From NCBI RefSeq assembly GCF_000721175.1, contig NZ_JOEZ01000033.1, positions 5,930 to 69,929 of the forward strand: 64,000 nucleotides of DNA. Direction: 5' to 3'. The translations under genes and the position numbers were made by a program. Below, piece after piece: positions 8,754-18,182 of this stretch. Each line of letters starts with the position of its first letter. Position 1 is the first letter of the stretch. The stretch comes from Streptomyces anulatus. Lineage in GTDB: Bacteria > Actinomycetota > Actinomycetes > Streptomycetales > Streptomycetaceae. The notes beneath the pieces were generated by a model that saw nothing but the letters and a program-made list of their open reading frames with translations, ran no database searches and was not told where the DNA came from.

Positions 8754-9779
8754 TCAGTGCCGGTGCTCCGCCGCACCCTTGTCGGCGCTCTTCCTCTCGG
8801 CCTTCTCCTCCGTGCCGCCCGCCGCATGGTGGGGTTCGTAGCCCGGGATCGTACCGTCGGCCTTCTTGATCAGCAGGAGCCCCGCCATCCCCATGTCGGA
8901 GTGGCTCTGGACATGGCAGTGGTACATCCACGCGCCCGCGCCCACGCGTTCGCCCGCGATGAACTGGAGGCCGAAGGAGTCGGCGGGCCCGCAGATCTTG
9001 TTGTCGATGACCCTGCTGGGGTCGTCGGGACCGGTCAGCAGGCCCGTCCGGTTGTCGGCCCAGCGGTGACCGTGGATGTGGAACGTGTGGTAGTACTCGC
9101 CGTGCGTGATCATCACGACTTCGAGCCGATCGCCCACCGTGGCCTCGAAGTTGGTGCTGTTGTGCTCCGCCTTGTTGTTGATCGTCATGTCGTTGAAGAC
9201 GATCGTGAACGTCTTGTCGGGCAGGATGTCGCCCTTGCGGCGCACGATGACCGGCCCGTAGAGCCCCTTGCGGATGCCTCCGGTGCCGTGGTCCGTGCCG
9301 ACGACATGGTCGTGGTAGTGCCAGTAGCCCGCACTGCCCGGCTCCCAGGTGCCGTCCTCGCGGCGGCCCGGGGCGTGCGTGCGCCAGGTGTACGTCCGCG
9401 TGCCGCCGGGCTCGACATGGCTCTTGTTCATCCTGGTGCCGTCGTTGGCGATGTCGTAGTCGACGCCGTGGACATGGAGGCTGGCGTCGGCGTCGGTGAG
9501 GTTCTCGAACTCGATGTGCAGCGTGTCGCCCTCGTTGACCTCGATGAGGGGGCCGGGGATCGAGGCCCTGCCCTTCTCGAAGCCGTAGCCGAGCTGCCCG
9601 TCCGCCAGCTTCTCCGCGTACATCTTCAGTCGGCGCACCACCCCGCCGGCCGGGGCGGTACGCGGCGGGTTCTCGGCCGAGCTCGCCTCCACCACTCCGA
9701 GTGACAACGATGTCACACCGGTCGCGGCCGCCGCCGCGCCACCGACCAGCATCCGCCGGCTGAAGGTCCTTCGGTCCAT
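8754..9779 (-). CDS. Two-domain multicopper oxidase (small laccase)
   Basis: A 341-residue secreted laccase of the SLAC/EpoA type, which forms trimers and oxidises phenols with reduction of O2 to water. The N-terminus [14 protein letters not shown] is a Tat signal. Copper ligands are seen in HVHG (about 100), HYHDH (about 153), HTFHIHGH (about 230) and [13 protein letters not shown] (about 284), giving one T1 and one trinuclear set per two-domain chain. Length matches the roughly 343 residues of the S. coelicolor enzyme, and there is no third cupredoxin domain. It diverges from the secreted redox operon starting at 10063, which also encodes a cupredoxin domain. Confidence 0.95.
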   Translation of the reverse strand: MDRRTFSRRMLVGGAAAAATGVTSLSLGVVEASSAENPPRTAPAGGVVRRLKMYAEKLADGQLGYGFEKGRASIPGPLIEVNEGDTLHIEFENLTDADASLHVHGVDYDIANDGTRMNKSHVEPGGTRTYTWRTHAPGRREDGTWEPGSAGYWHYHDHVVGTDHGTGGIRKGLYGPVIVRRKGDILPDKTFTIVFNDMTINNKAEHNSTNFEATVGDRLEVVMITHGEYYHTFHIHGHRWADNRTGLLTGPDDPSRVIDNKICGPADSFGLQFIAGERVGAGAWMYHCHVQSHSDMGMAGLLLIKKADGTIPGYEPHHAAGGTEEKAERKSADKGAAEHRH

Positions 9780-10062
9780 GTCGAACTCCCCACTGCGATA
9801 AGGAACCTGGCGCGATCGCCGATCGGAACACCGCTCACGGGATCCCCGGAACGGGCCACACCGTAGCCGGGGCACTTCCGTTTATCCACACCCAGGACAA
9901 AGTTCGTGCGATTGCTGCCATAGCTATTGGCGGACCACGAAAAGAGGTCTAGCTTCGTGCGCTGTCGCAGTGAATCAAGAGGTACGGACGAAGAACTGAC
10001 GAAGAGCAGAGCGAGCCACAGTCACCGAGAGGTGCAGTGACCACAGAGGGGTGGGTGACCAC

Positions 10063-12567
10063 ATGCAGCGCGCATCACATCACCGGTCCAGATCGCGACG
10101 CGGCCTCGCGGCGGCCGTGGCGGCCGGCGCACTGACCGTGTCCATGCTGGGCAGCGGCGGCCCGGCCAGCGCGGATCCGTCGCCGGACCGGGCCCTGGTC
10201 GAGAGAATGGCGACAACGTTGTCGCTGCCGTCTCCGCCCGGTTCCGCGAAGCGGGTCAAGGTGCTGGTCTTCCACGCGTCGGCGGGCGACGAGGCGCCGT
10301 ACACGGACGCCGGCATCGCGGCGATCGAGAAGATCGGGCTGAGCGGCCCGGAGTCCGGGCGGTTCGCCACCGTGGCCACGGCCGACCCCGGGGTCTTCAC
10401 CAACGGCAAGCGGCTCGGTTCCTTCCACGCCGTCGTCTTCCTGACCGGCGGGGGCGACGTCCTCGACCCGGAGCAGGAAGCGGGCCTGGAGGCCTACATG
10501 GAGGCCGGCGGCGGTTTCCTCGGCGTCCATGACGCGGCGCGCACCGAGCCGTACTCGGACTGGTTCACCGGTCTGGTCGGAGCCCGCCCGGCGGCGAACG
10601 GTCCGACGTCCGTGCAGCGGGCGACCGTCGAGATCGGCGACCGGGTCCACCCGGCCACCAGGAGCCTGCCGCTGGAGTGGAAGCGGCCCGACAAGTGGCT
10701 GAACTGGACGAAGAACCCGTCCGGTGACGTCCACACCGTGGCGCGCGTGAGGGAGTTGACGTACAAGCCGGGTGCGAGCGCCAACGGCTGGGACCACCCG
10801 GTCTCCTGGTGCCGTGACTACGACGGCGGACGGTCCTTCTACACGGCCATGGGCGGTACGGCGGACAGCTTCGCGGAGACCGACTTCCGCGAGCACCTGC
10901 GCGGCGCCCTCGCCTGGACGAACCGGACCTCGCAGGCCGACTGCAAGGCGACGATCACCTCGAACTACACCGCCGAGCGCGTCACCGAGCCCAACCAGCC
11001 GGGCCGGAACGACCAGATCGGCGAACCGCACGGTCTGGTGACCGCGCCGGACGGGCGGGTCTTCTACATCGGGCGCGGCGGCGCCGACAGCTCCGTCCCG
11101 GTCGTCATCGACTGGAGCGACCCGAACATCGGCAAGGGCAAGGGCGAGATCCACGTCTACGACCCGAAGACCGGCAAGGTCACCCTGGCCGGTGCGGTGG
11201 ACGTCTTCGGCAACAAGGGCGGCGGCGACGAACTGGTCAAGGTCGAGGAGGGGTTGCTCGGCATCGAGCTGGACCCGGACTTCGCGTCGAACGGGTGGGT
11301 GTACCTGCACTACACACCGCACGCGAAGATCGACCGCGACAAGCGCATGGCGACCCGGCAGGTCTCGCGCTTCACCTTCGACTCCGCGTCCGACAAGCTG
11401 GACCTGGCCTCGGAGAAGGTGCTGCTCGGCTGGCCGGTGCAGATCAACAGCTGCTGCCACGCGGGTGGTGGCATGGCGTGGGACTCGAAGGACAACCTGT
11501 ACATCGCGACCGGTGACAACAACTCCTCCGGTTTCAGCAACGGTTACTCCGGCAACAACCCGCAGCCGAACTACAAGGGCGTCTCCTTCGCCGACGCGCG
11601 GCGCACCGCGGGCAACACCAACAACCTCAACGGGAAGATCCTGCGGATCCACCCTGAGGACGACGGGACGTACACCCTGCCGTCCGGCAACCTCTTCACC
11701 GGTGACGAGCCGGACGAGGGCGGCGGCAAGACCCGCGGCGAGATCTATGTGATGGGTGTGCGCAACCCGGCCCGGATCTCGGTCGACACCTCGACGGACA
11801 CGCTGTACGCGGGCTGGGTCGGCCCGGACGCGGGCTCGCCCTCCACCACCTGGGGTCCGGCGAAGTACGACACGTTCGCCGCGATCACCAAGGCCGGCAA
11901 CCACGGCTGGCCGTACTGCATGGGCAACAACCAGCCCTACCGGGACCGCAACCTGCCGGACCCGGCCAAGCCGCTGGGCTGGTACGACTGCGACGCCCCG
12001 AAGAACGAGTCGCCGCACAACGACGGCCTGGTCAAGCTGCCGCCGGTGACCCCGAACACCATCTGGTACTCGCCGCAGGGCGGCGGGGTCGACTACCCGC
12101 GCGACGAGAACGGCGTACCGAGCTACGAGGCGGAGGAGGGCAAGGAGCTGCTGCCCTGGCTCAAGGGCGGCGGGCAGGCCACGATGAACGGCCCGGTCTA
12201 CCGCTACGACGCGCAGAGCGAGTCCACCGCCAAGTGGCCCGCCTACTGGGACGGCAAGTGGTTCGTCGGCGACTTCTACGACGACACCCAGCCCCGGCAC
12301 GCCGTGCTCACCGACCCGAAGACGGCCGGAAGGGGCGGACTGCCCACGCACGCCGAGTCGTTGAAGAAGATCATCCCGGTCGGGGCCGACGGCATCCGCA
12401 ATCTGATGGACTGGAGGTTCGCGCCGGACGGTTCGCTGTACGTCCTGGACTACGGGCGCGGGTTCTTCACCTCCGACCCCAAGTCCGCGCTGTGGCGGGT
12501 TTCGTACAAGGGCGGCGGCGCTACCCCGGCCGCCAGGGATCTCGTCGGAAAGGCGGCGGCGAAGTGA
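10063..12567 (+). CDS. Secreted ThuA-domain + PQQ-type sugar dehydrogenase fusion
   Basis: About 834 residues. A signal peptide (SRRGLAAAVAAGALTVS, Ala-X-Ala site near SADPS) is followed by a ThuA-like domain (about residues 60-285, VKVLVFHASAG to GALAWTN) and a glucose/sorbosone-dehydrogenase beta-propeller (about 310-810). The propeller shows HGLVTAPDGRVFYIGRGG, GLLGIELDPDF and HAGGGMAWDSKDNLYIATGDN, typical of PQQ-dependent soluble dehydrogenases. The ATG at 10063 is preferred over GTG at 10051, which abuts the purine-rich stretch. Its stop overlaps the next start (GTGA), so the two are translationally coupled. Predicted role: extracellular carbohydrate oxidation or processing; substrate unknown. 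Confidence 0.88.
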   Translation: MQRASHHRSRSRRGLAAAVAAGALTVSMLGSGGPASADPSPDRALVERMATTLSLPSPPGSAKRVKVLVFHASAGDEAPYTDAGIAAIEKIGLSGPESGRFATVATADPGVFTNGKRLGSFHAVVFLTGGGDVLDPEQEAGLEAYMEAGGGFLGVHDAARTEPYSDWFTGLVGARPAANGPTSVQRATVEIGDRVHPATRSLPLEWKRPDKWLNWTKNPSGDVHTVARVRELTYKPGASANGWDHPVSWCRDYDGGRSFYTAMGGTADSFAETDFREHLRGALAWTNRTSQADCKATITSNYTAERVTEPNQPGRNDQIGEPHGLVTAPDGRVFYIGRGGADSSVPVVIDWSDPNIGKGKGEIHVYDPKTGKVTLAGAVDVFGNKGGGDELVKVEEGLLGIELDPDFASNGWVYLHYTPHAKIDRDKRMATRQVSRFTFDSASDKLDLASEKVLLGWPVQINSCCHAGGGMAWDSKDNLYIATGDNNSSGFSNGYSGNNPQPNYKGVSFADARRTAGNTNNLNGKILRIHPEDDGTYTLPSGNLFTGDEPDEGGGKTRGEIYVMGVRNPARISVDTSTDTLYAGWVGPDAGSPSTTWGPAKYDTFAAITKAGNHGWPYCMGNNQPYRDRNLPDPAKPLGWYDCDAPKNESPHNDGLVKLPPVTPNTIWYSPQGGGVDYPRDENGVPSYEAEEGKELLPWLKGGGQATMNGPVYRYDAQSESTAKWPAYWDGKWFVGDFYDDTQPRHAVLTDPKTAGRGGLPTHAESLKKIIPVGADGIRNLMDWRFAPDGSLYVLDYGRGFFTSDPKSALWRVSYKGGGATPAARDLVGKAAAK

Positions 12568-14801
12568 GACACCACGCGCTCCTGGCACGCGGGCGGCATC
12601 GTCCGCCGGACTTCTGGGTGGCCCTGCTGGCCTCCCTCCTGATGGTCCTCGGGCTGACCTCGACGGCCGCGTACGGCAAGGGGGACGACGCTCCCCCGGC
12701 GGCCGCCGCCAACCAGGTGCTGACCTGGACCGCGGGCGATCCGATCGACCACTACCTGTCCGCGCCGAAGACGGCGGTGGCCGGCAAGGCGACCATCGTC
12801 TTCGAGAACAGCACGGCCACCGGGAACACGACGAGCATGCCGCACACGCTGACGTTCGGCGTGTCGGACCCGGAGTTCAACGACGACGTCCAGCTGAACA
12901 TCCTGGCCAACCCGGGCGACGCGGAGGGCGGCAAGCACAGCGTGGAGGTCACGCTGTCGCCCGGCCGGTACTTCTACCACTGCACGATCCCCGGCCACGG
13001 CCAGATGCAGGGCATCCTGACCGTCACCGAGGGCAGCGGTGACGACACCGAGGCCCCCGCGACCTCGGCGAAGGTCGACGGCGACAGAGACGGCGACGGC
13101 GCGTACATCGGCCAGGCCACGGTCAGTGTCGAGGCCACCGACGAGGGCTCCGGCGTCGACACCGTCGAGATCGCCCTCGGGACGGACGGCGAGTGGCAGC
13201 CCTACACCACACCCGTCGTGGTGAACGAGGTCGGCGACCACACGGTCCGCTACCGGGCCACCGACAAGGCCGGCAACGCCGCGGCGGAGAAGTCCGTCGA
13301 CTTCGCGGTCGCCGCGCCGCCGACCGACGACGAGACGCCGCCGGAGACCTCGGCGACCGTCTCGGGCGAGAAGGACGACGCGGGCGCGTACCTGGGGATG
13401 GCCACGGTCACCGTGACCGCGTCCGACACCGGGTCCGGCGTCAACACCATCGAGTACGCGCTCGGCGCGGCCGGCGCGTGGCAGCCGTACACCGCACCGG
13501 TGATGGTCCACGAGGTGGGCGAGCACCAGGTCCGCTACCGGGCCACCGACCGGTCGGGCAATGTCGCCGACGAGAAGTCCGTCGACTTCACCGTGGTCGA
13601 GCCGCCGTCGCAGGACCGGACGGCTCCGGAGACCTCGGTGAAGGTCGAGGGCGACAGGAACTCCGACGGAGCGTTCATCACCAGCGCCAGGGCCACCGTC
13701 TCCGCTACCGACGACGACTCGGGCGTGGACAAGGTGGAGTACTCCCTCGACGGCGGCCCCTACCTGGCGTACACCACTGCGGTGATCGTCGACCGGGTCG
13801 GTCACCACTCCATCGTCCACCGGGCGACGGACAAGGCCGGCAACACCTCCGAGGCGAAGAAGGTGTCGTTCACCATCGCCCAGGGCGGCGGGGTTCCCGC
13901 GCCGAACTGCGCGGAGTTCGACGAGCGGCACACCGTCTTCGTCGGCACGATCGACACGGGCGTGCCGAACAGGATCACCCGTAACCGCTGCACGATCAAC
14001 GAGCTGATCGAGGACGAGAAGGACTGGTCCTCCCACGCGCTGTTCCTCAAGCACGTGACGTCGGTGCTCGACAAGCTGAAGACCGACGGTGTCATCGACC
14101 AGCGTGAGCGCAGGGCGATCAACCAGGCCGCCAAGCAGTCGGGCATCGGGAAGCCGGGCCAGGTCGAGGGCTACACCAAGCTCTTCGACGGCACGGCGGC
14201 CTCGCTCGCCAGGTGGAGCCACGTGGGCGGCGGCGCGTTCGGGCTGAACGAGGAGGAGGGCTCGATCACCAGCTCCACCGCGGTGGACGGCATGGGCATG
14301 CTGTGGTTCCCGACCCGTGCGTACGGTGACTTCTCGCTGAAGCTCCAGTGGCGGGACGACGCCCCGGGCTCGGGCAACGCCAACGGCGGGGTCTTCGTCC
14401 GCTTCCCGAAGGTCCACGACCACCCGGAGGAGTCGCGTCCGGAGTGGGTCGCCATCAAGTACGGCCATGAGATCCAGGTCAACGACCGGCCGGACGGAGA
14501 CATGTACAAGACCGGTTCGGTGTACGGCTTCGACCGGGTGGGGCTCGGCGGCGCCGGCGTCACGCCCAAGGGCACCTGGAACGACTACGAGATCAAGGTG
14601 GTGGACCAGCACTACGAGATCTACCGCAACGGTGTCCTGATCAACGAGTTCGACAACACCGGCGGTCAGCTCTTCGAGCCGCCGCGCGGCGACGACCCGG
14701 GCACCGACGGCCGGCGGTTCGCCTCCGGTCACATCGGACTCCAGGTGCACGGCGTCACCGACGTCATCTCGTACCGCGACATCCGGATCAAGGAGCTGTA
14801 G
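12564..14801 (+). CDS. Secreted cupredoxin + three Ig-like repeats + DUF1080 protein
   Basis: 745 residues from a GTG that overlaps the previous stop. Order: hydrophobic export segment (about 18-40), plastocyanin-like cupredoxin (about 50-155; ligands in MPHTLTF near 93 and YHCTIPGHGQM near 136-146), then three near-identical beta-sandwich repeats of OmpL47/chitobiase type (about 160-250, 256-345, 349-440, each with YRATD and SGV). After a helical linker with two Cys comes a C-terminal DUF1080 (3-keto-disaccharide hydrolase-like) lectin fold (about 534-745, LFDG to YRDIRIK). The copper centre may take electrons from the coupled dehydrogenase, with DUF1080 acting on or binding sugar; this is inference. 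Confidence 0.88.
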   Translation: MRHHALLARGRHRPPDFWVALLASLLMVLGLTSTAAYGKGDDAPPAAAANQVLTWTAGDPIDHYLSAPKTAVAGKATIVFENSTATGNTTSMPHTLTFGVSDPEFNDDVQLNILANPGDAEGGKHSVEVTLSPGRYFYHCTIPGHGQMQGILTVTEGSGDDTEAPATSAKVDGDRDGDGAYIGQATVSVEATDEGSGVDTVEIALGTDGEWQPYTTPVVVNEVGDHTVRYRATDKAGNAAAEKSVDFAVAAPPTDDETPPETSATVSGEKDDAGAYLGMATVTVTASDTGSGVNTIEYALGAAGAWQPYTAPVMVHEVGEHQVRYRATDRSGNVADEKSVDFTVVEPPSQDRTAPETSVKVEGDRNSDGAFITSARATVSATDDDSGVDKVEYSLDGGPYLAYTTAVIVDRVGHHSIVHRATDKAGNTSEAKKVSFTIAQGGGVPAPNCAEFDERHTVFVGTIDTGVPNRITRNRCTINELIEDEKDWSSHALFLKHVTSVLDKLKTDGVIDQRERRAINQAAKQSGIGKPGQVEGYTKLFDGTAASLARWSHVGGGAFGLNEEEGSITSSTAVDGMGMLWFPTRAYGDFSLKLQWRDDAPGSGNANGGVFVRFPKVHDHPEESRPEWVAIKYGHEIQVNDRPDGDMYKTGSVYGFDRVGLGGAGVTPKGTWNDYEIKVVDQHYEIYRNGVLINEFDNTGGQLFEPPRGDDPGTDGRRFASGHIGLQVHGVTDVISYRDIRIKEL

Positions 14802-14825
14802 AAGCTCCGGCACCGAGGAGATCCC

Positions 14826-15893
14826 TCAGGTGGCCGCGGCCGCATGCTCCGGCGTGCGGGCGCGGCCACCGGGGTGTCGGTGCCGCCACACCCAGAACAC
14901 CGTGCAGGAGACCAGCGCCCAGCCGGCCAGGACCAGGTACGGGAAGACGAACTGGTGGCCCTGGTAGTACACGGCGGTGTGCTGGGCGTTGACGGCGGCG
15001 CCCGGTGGCAGCCAGCGGCCGATGTGCCCGAGCGCCGAGGGCAGCAGCGGCCAGGACACCGCCCCGCCGGAGGAGGGGTTGCCGAGCAGCACCATCACGC
15101 CCCAGGTCGGGATCATCGCCCAGCGGCCCATCAGGGTGTTGAACATGGTGAAGACCATGCCGGAGGTGAACATCGTGAACGCCAGGATCAGCCAGGACTG
15201 GACGAACGGCAGGTCCACCGCCCCGAGCCACCAGTCCACGGCCGCCGCGATGGCGAAGCCGCCGAGCAGGGCGTACGCCGCGGTGAAGGCGATCCGCTCG
15301 GCCGGGTTCAGGCCGTGGGCGTGCACGCTGAGCTGGATCGCGCCGAGGAAGCCCATGATCACGGCGGCCAGCGAGATGTAGAACAGGGCGAGCCCGCGCG
15401 GATCGCCGCGCTGGAGCGGCTTCACGTCCCGGACCGTGACCTCGGCCCCGGTGGCGTCACCCACCTCGAGGCCCGCCTCGGCGAGCAGTTCGGCCACGGA
15501 CGCACCGGAGGCGCCGGCCACGTCGAGCGCCACTCCCCCGTCGGACGCGCGCACGATCGCGAAGACCTTCTGCTCGTCCAGGGCCCGGCGGGCGTCGGCG
15601 GCGTCCGGGTAGTCGCGCGGTTCGAGCGAGGCGTCGAGCGCCTTCTCCATGCCCGCGACGAACTCCTCGCCGCGCTCCACCTCCGGCCGGGTGACCAGCG
15701 CCGCCGGGATCCGGTGCGGAGTGGGGTCGGCCATCGCGTACGTGTAGGAGCCGGCGAAGAGCCCGGCCGCGGCGGCGACGATCAGGACGAGGACGGTCGC
15801 GGGGAGGAACGGGCTGTTCTTGTACGCCTCCCAGCGGTCGCGGAGGGTGAGCGGACGCCCGTGCGCACCGTGCCGGTCGTCGCTCCCGCTCAC
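14826..15893 (-). CDS. Membrane protein, ABC-2/YhgE-type permease-like
   Basis: 355 residues with one TM helix near 28-48 (LPATVLVLIVAAAAGLF), a soluble domain of about 130 residues, then five or six TM helices from about 170 to 340. This N-TM plus extracytoplasmic domain plus C-terminal TM bundle resembles YhgE/Pip and DUF3533-type ABC-2 membrane proteins, which export peptides or lipids; no ATPase gene is adjacent. The GTG start overlaps the stop of the LigD-type polymerase gene (GTGA), so it is co-translated with a DNA-repair gene, an odd pairing. Substrate unknown. Confidence 0.75.
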   Translation of the reverse strand: MSGSDDRHGAHGRPLTLRDRWEAYKNSPFLPATVLVLIVAAAAGLFAGSYTYAMADPTPHRIPAALVTRPEVERGEEFVAGMEKALDASLEPRDYPDAADARRALDEQKVFAIVRASDGGVALDVAGASGASVAELLAEAGLEVGDATGAEVTVRDVKPLQRGDPRGLALFYISLAAVIMGFLGAIQLSVHAHGLNPAERIAFTAAYALLGGFAIAAAVDWWLGAVDLPFVQSWLILAFTMFTSGMVFTMFNTLMGRWAMIPTWGVMVLLGNPSSGGAVSWPLLPSALGHIGRWLPPGAAVNAQHTAVYYQGHQFVFPYLVLAGWALVSCTVFWVWRHRHPGGRARTPEHAAAAT

Positions 15894-16915
15894 GCCGTCT
15901 CGCCGTCGTCAACATGGCGGGCGCGGCTGGGCTGGACCCGCTTGGGCTCGCCGGGCATCTTCGGATACTCCGGCGGATAGGGCATGTCGCCGAGCCCGCG
16001 CTCCTTCTCGTCCCGGTCGGCCAGCTCCAGCAGCCCGTCGAGCCGGAACGCCTCCTGGTCCATGTCGGCGTGGACGTCGCCGAGTTCGGCGTAGCGCACC
16101 GGGAGCGTGACGATGTCGAAGTCGCGCGGTTCGGCGTCGTCGATCTCCTCCCAGCGCAGCGGCGCGGAGACCGGGGCGTGCGGAAAGGGGCGCACGGAGT
16201 AGGCGGAGGCGATGGTGCGGTCGCGGGCGGTCTGGTTGAAGTCGACGAAGATCCGCTCGCCGCGCTCCTCCTTCCACCAGGCGGTCGTGATCCGCTCGGG
16301 CATCCGCCGCTCCAGCTCGCGCCCGGCGGCGATGGTGGCGCGCCGCACCTCGGTGAAGGTCCAGGCGGGCTCGATGGGCACGAAGACGTGGATGCCCCGG
16401 CCGCCGGAGGTCTTGGGCCAGCCGCGTACGCCGTGGTCCTCCAGGACGGAGCGCAGCTCGTGGGCGGCGGTGACGGCGTCGGCGTAGTCGGTGCCGGGCT
16501 GCGGGTCCAGGTCGATGCGCAGTTCGTCCGGGTGGTCGGTGTCCCCGGCGCGGACCGGCCACGGGTGGAAGGTGAGGGTGCCGAGGTTGGCGGCCCAGAT
16601 CACGGCGGCGAGCTCGGTGGGGCAGATCTCGTCGGCGGGTCGGCCGCTGGGGAAGGCGATACGGGCCGTGGGGATCCACTCGGGGAGGTTCTTCGGGGCG
16701 CGCTTCTGGTAGAAGAAGTCGCCCTCGACCCCGTCCACGAAGCGCTGGAGCGTGGTCGGCCGGTGGCTCAGGGCACGCGTGATCCCGGGTCCTACCGCCA
16801 GGAAGTACTCGGCCACGTCCCTCTTGGTGTAGCCCTTCTCCGGGAAGTACACCTTGTCCGGGTTGGACAGCCTCACGGACCGTCCGCCCGCGTCCAGCTC
16901 CACCGCTGCTCCCAT
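15890..16915 (-). CDS. LigD-type NHEJ polymerase/primase domain protein
   Basis: 341 residues of the archaeo-eukaryotic primase-like polymerase domain found in bacterial LigD. The family start (LSNPDKVYFPEKGYTKRD, about residues 16-33), the catalytic DLD in RIDLDPQPG (about 131-136), SGGRGIHVFVP (about 165) and the third metal-binding Asp in FVDFNQ (about 225) are all present. It acts as a stand-alone polymerase that fills gaps at double-strand breaks. The ligase sits on the opposite strand, 76 bp away. I chose the ATG at 16915; starts further upstream would run into a palindrome. No Ku gene lies in the window. Confidence 0.9.
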   Translation of the reverse strand: MGAAVELDAGGRSVRLSNPDKVYFPEKGYTKRDVAEYFLAVGPGITRALSHRPTTLQRFVDGVEGDFFYQKRAPKNLPEWIPTARIAFPSGRPADEICPTELAAVIWAANLGTLTFHPWPVRAGDTDHPDELRIDLDPQPGTDYADAVTAAHELRSVLEDHGVRGWPKTSGGRGIHVFVPIEPAWTFTEVRRATIAAGRELERRMPERITTAWWKEERGERIFVDFNQTARDRTIASAYSVRPFPHAPVSAPLRWEEIDDAEPRDFDIVTLPVRYAELGDVHADMDQEAFRLDGLLELADRDEKERGLGDMPYPPEYPKMPGEPKRVQPSRARHVDDGETA

Positions 16916-16940
16916 GTCGGCCACCGTAGGCCGGTCGCAC

Positions 16941-16953
16941 ATATGCTGCATAT
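16941..16953. promoter_or_regulatory. Perfect palindrome between the divergent NHEJ genes
   Basis: ATATGC-T-GCATAT is a perfect 6-1-6 inverted repeat in the 76-bp gap that must hold both promoters of the polymerase and ligase genes. It could be a shared operator, or overlapping -10 elements; nothing adjacent identifies a cognate regulator. Confidence 0.45.
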
Positions 16954-16991
16954 CGGGAGACATGGGTGGGTGCGCGGTCCAGAATCAGGTT

Positions 16992-18053
16992 ATGGACCTG
17001 CCGGTGATGCCACCTGTGAAGCCGATGCTCGCCAAGTCGGTGTCCAAGATCCCGCCGGGCATGAGTTACGAGGCGAAGTGGGACGGCTTCCGGGCGATCG
17101 TGTACCGGGACGGCGACGAGGTGGAGATCGGCAGCCGCACCGGAAAGCCGCTGACCCGTTACTTCCCCGACCTGGTCGACGCCGTGCGGGACAACCTTCC
17201 GCCGCGCTGTGTGATCGACGGGGAGATCGTCATCGCCCACGAGGGCCGGCTCGACTTCGACCGGCTCAGCGAGCGCATCCATCCGGCGGACTCCCGGGTG
17301 CGGATGCTGGCGCAGCAGACCCCGGCGAGCCTGATCGCCTTCGACATCCTCGCGGTCGACGACGCCTCCCTCCTCTCCACTCCCCAGGCGGACCGGCGGG
17401 AGGTGCTGCGAGCGGCGCTCTCCGGCGCGGACGCGCCCGTCCTCCTCGCCCCGTCCACCACGGACATCGAGATCGCGCGCCGGTGGTTCGAGCGGTACGA
17501 GGGGGCCGGGCTCGACGGGGTCGTGGCCAAACCGCTCGACCTGCCCTACCGGCCCGACACCCGGGCGATGTACAAGATCAAGCACGAGCGGACCGCCGAC
17601 GTCGTGGTGGCGGGCTACCGCGAGCACAAGAGCGGCCCGGTCGTCGGCTCGCTGCTGCTCGGCCTGTACGACGCCGAGGGCGTGCTCCAGCACGTCGGGG
17701 TCTGCGCGGCCTTCCCGATGAAGCGGCGTGCCGAGCTCGCCGAGGAACTCGCCTCGCTGCGCGCCGAGTTCGCCGAGCACCCGTGGGGCTCGTGGGCGGA
17801 CGCGGCGGCGCACGAGCAGTCACGGCTGCCGGGGACGCAGAGCCGCTGGTCGGGCAAGAAGGACCAGTCCTGGATTCCGCTGCGTCCGGAACGGGTCTGC
17901 GAGGTGGCCTACGACCACATGGAGGGCGACCGGTTCCGGCACACCACGCAGTTCCGCCGGTGGCGTCCCGACCGGTCCCCCGCCGGCTGTACGTACGCGC
18001 AGTTGGAGGAGGTCGTCTCCTACGACCTGTCCGAGGTGCTGTCAGGCGGCTGA
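16992..18053 (+). CDS. ATP-dependent DNA ligase (LigC/LigD ligase-domain type)
   Basis: 353 residues with the ATP-ligase adenylation domain and OB-fold. The nucleophile is K29 in KWDGFR (motif I). Further motifs are DGEIV (motif III region, about 76), FDILAVD (about 118), DGVVAK (motif IV, about 176) and KIKHERTADVVVAGYREH (motif V, about 195). It seals nicks using ATP, probably in non-homologous end joining together with the divergent LigD-type polymerase. Together the two genes form a split LigD without the nuclease domain. The ATG at 16992 starts immediately upstream of the conserved fold. A hairpin terminator follows at 18112. Confidence 0.9.
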   Translation: MDLPVMPPVKPMLAKSVSKIPPGMSYEAKWDGFRAIVYRDGDEVEIGSRTGKPLTRYFPDLVDAVRDNLPPRCVIDGEIVIAHEGRLDFDRLSERIHPADSRVRMLAQQTPASLIAFDILAVDDASLLSTPQADRREVLRAALSGADAPVLLAPSTTDIEIARRWFERYEGAGLDGVVAKPLDLPYRPDTRAMYKIKHERTADVVVAGYREHKSGPVVGSLLLGLYDAEGVLQHVGVCAAFPMKRRAELAEELASLRAEFAEHPWGSWADAAAHEQSRLPGTQSRWSGKKDQSWIPLRPERVCEVAYDHMEGDRFRHTTQFRRWRPDRSPAGCTYAQLEEVVSYDLSEVLSGG

Positions 18054-18111
18054 ACGAGGTCTCCGGGCCTCGCCCGGACATGCCTGGCGGAAGTCGGGGA
18101 ACATTCCCGTG

Positions 18112-18150
18112 CGGGAGAGGGCTCATCCGCGGCGGGTGGGCCCTCTCCCG
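18112..18150 (+). terminator. Hairpin terminator after DNA ligase gene
   Basis: CGGGAGAGGGC at 18112-18122 pairs perfectly with GCCCTCTCCCG at 18140-18150 (11-bp stem, 17-nt loop). There is no T-run, as is common in Streptomyces. It separates the ligase gene from ppk2. Confidence 0.65.
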
Positions 18151-18182
18151 CCTCACCGGACCACGCGACGAACGGGGACACC

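Noticed and set aside
12234..12563. N-terminal extension of the cupredoxin protein inside the upstream gene
   Set aside because: The extension is an out-of-frame overlap with the dehydrogenase; the GTG at 12564 precedes the export segment and gives normal coupling.
10075..14813. Long minus-strand frames opposite the dehydrogenase and cupredoxin genes
   Set aside because: They are Arg/Val/His-rich shadows; the plus-strand proteins have clear domains and motifs.
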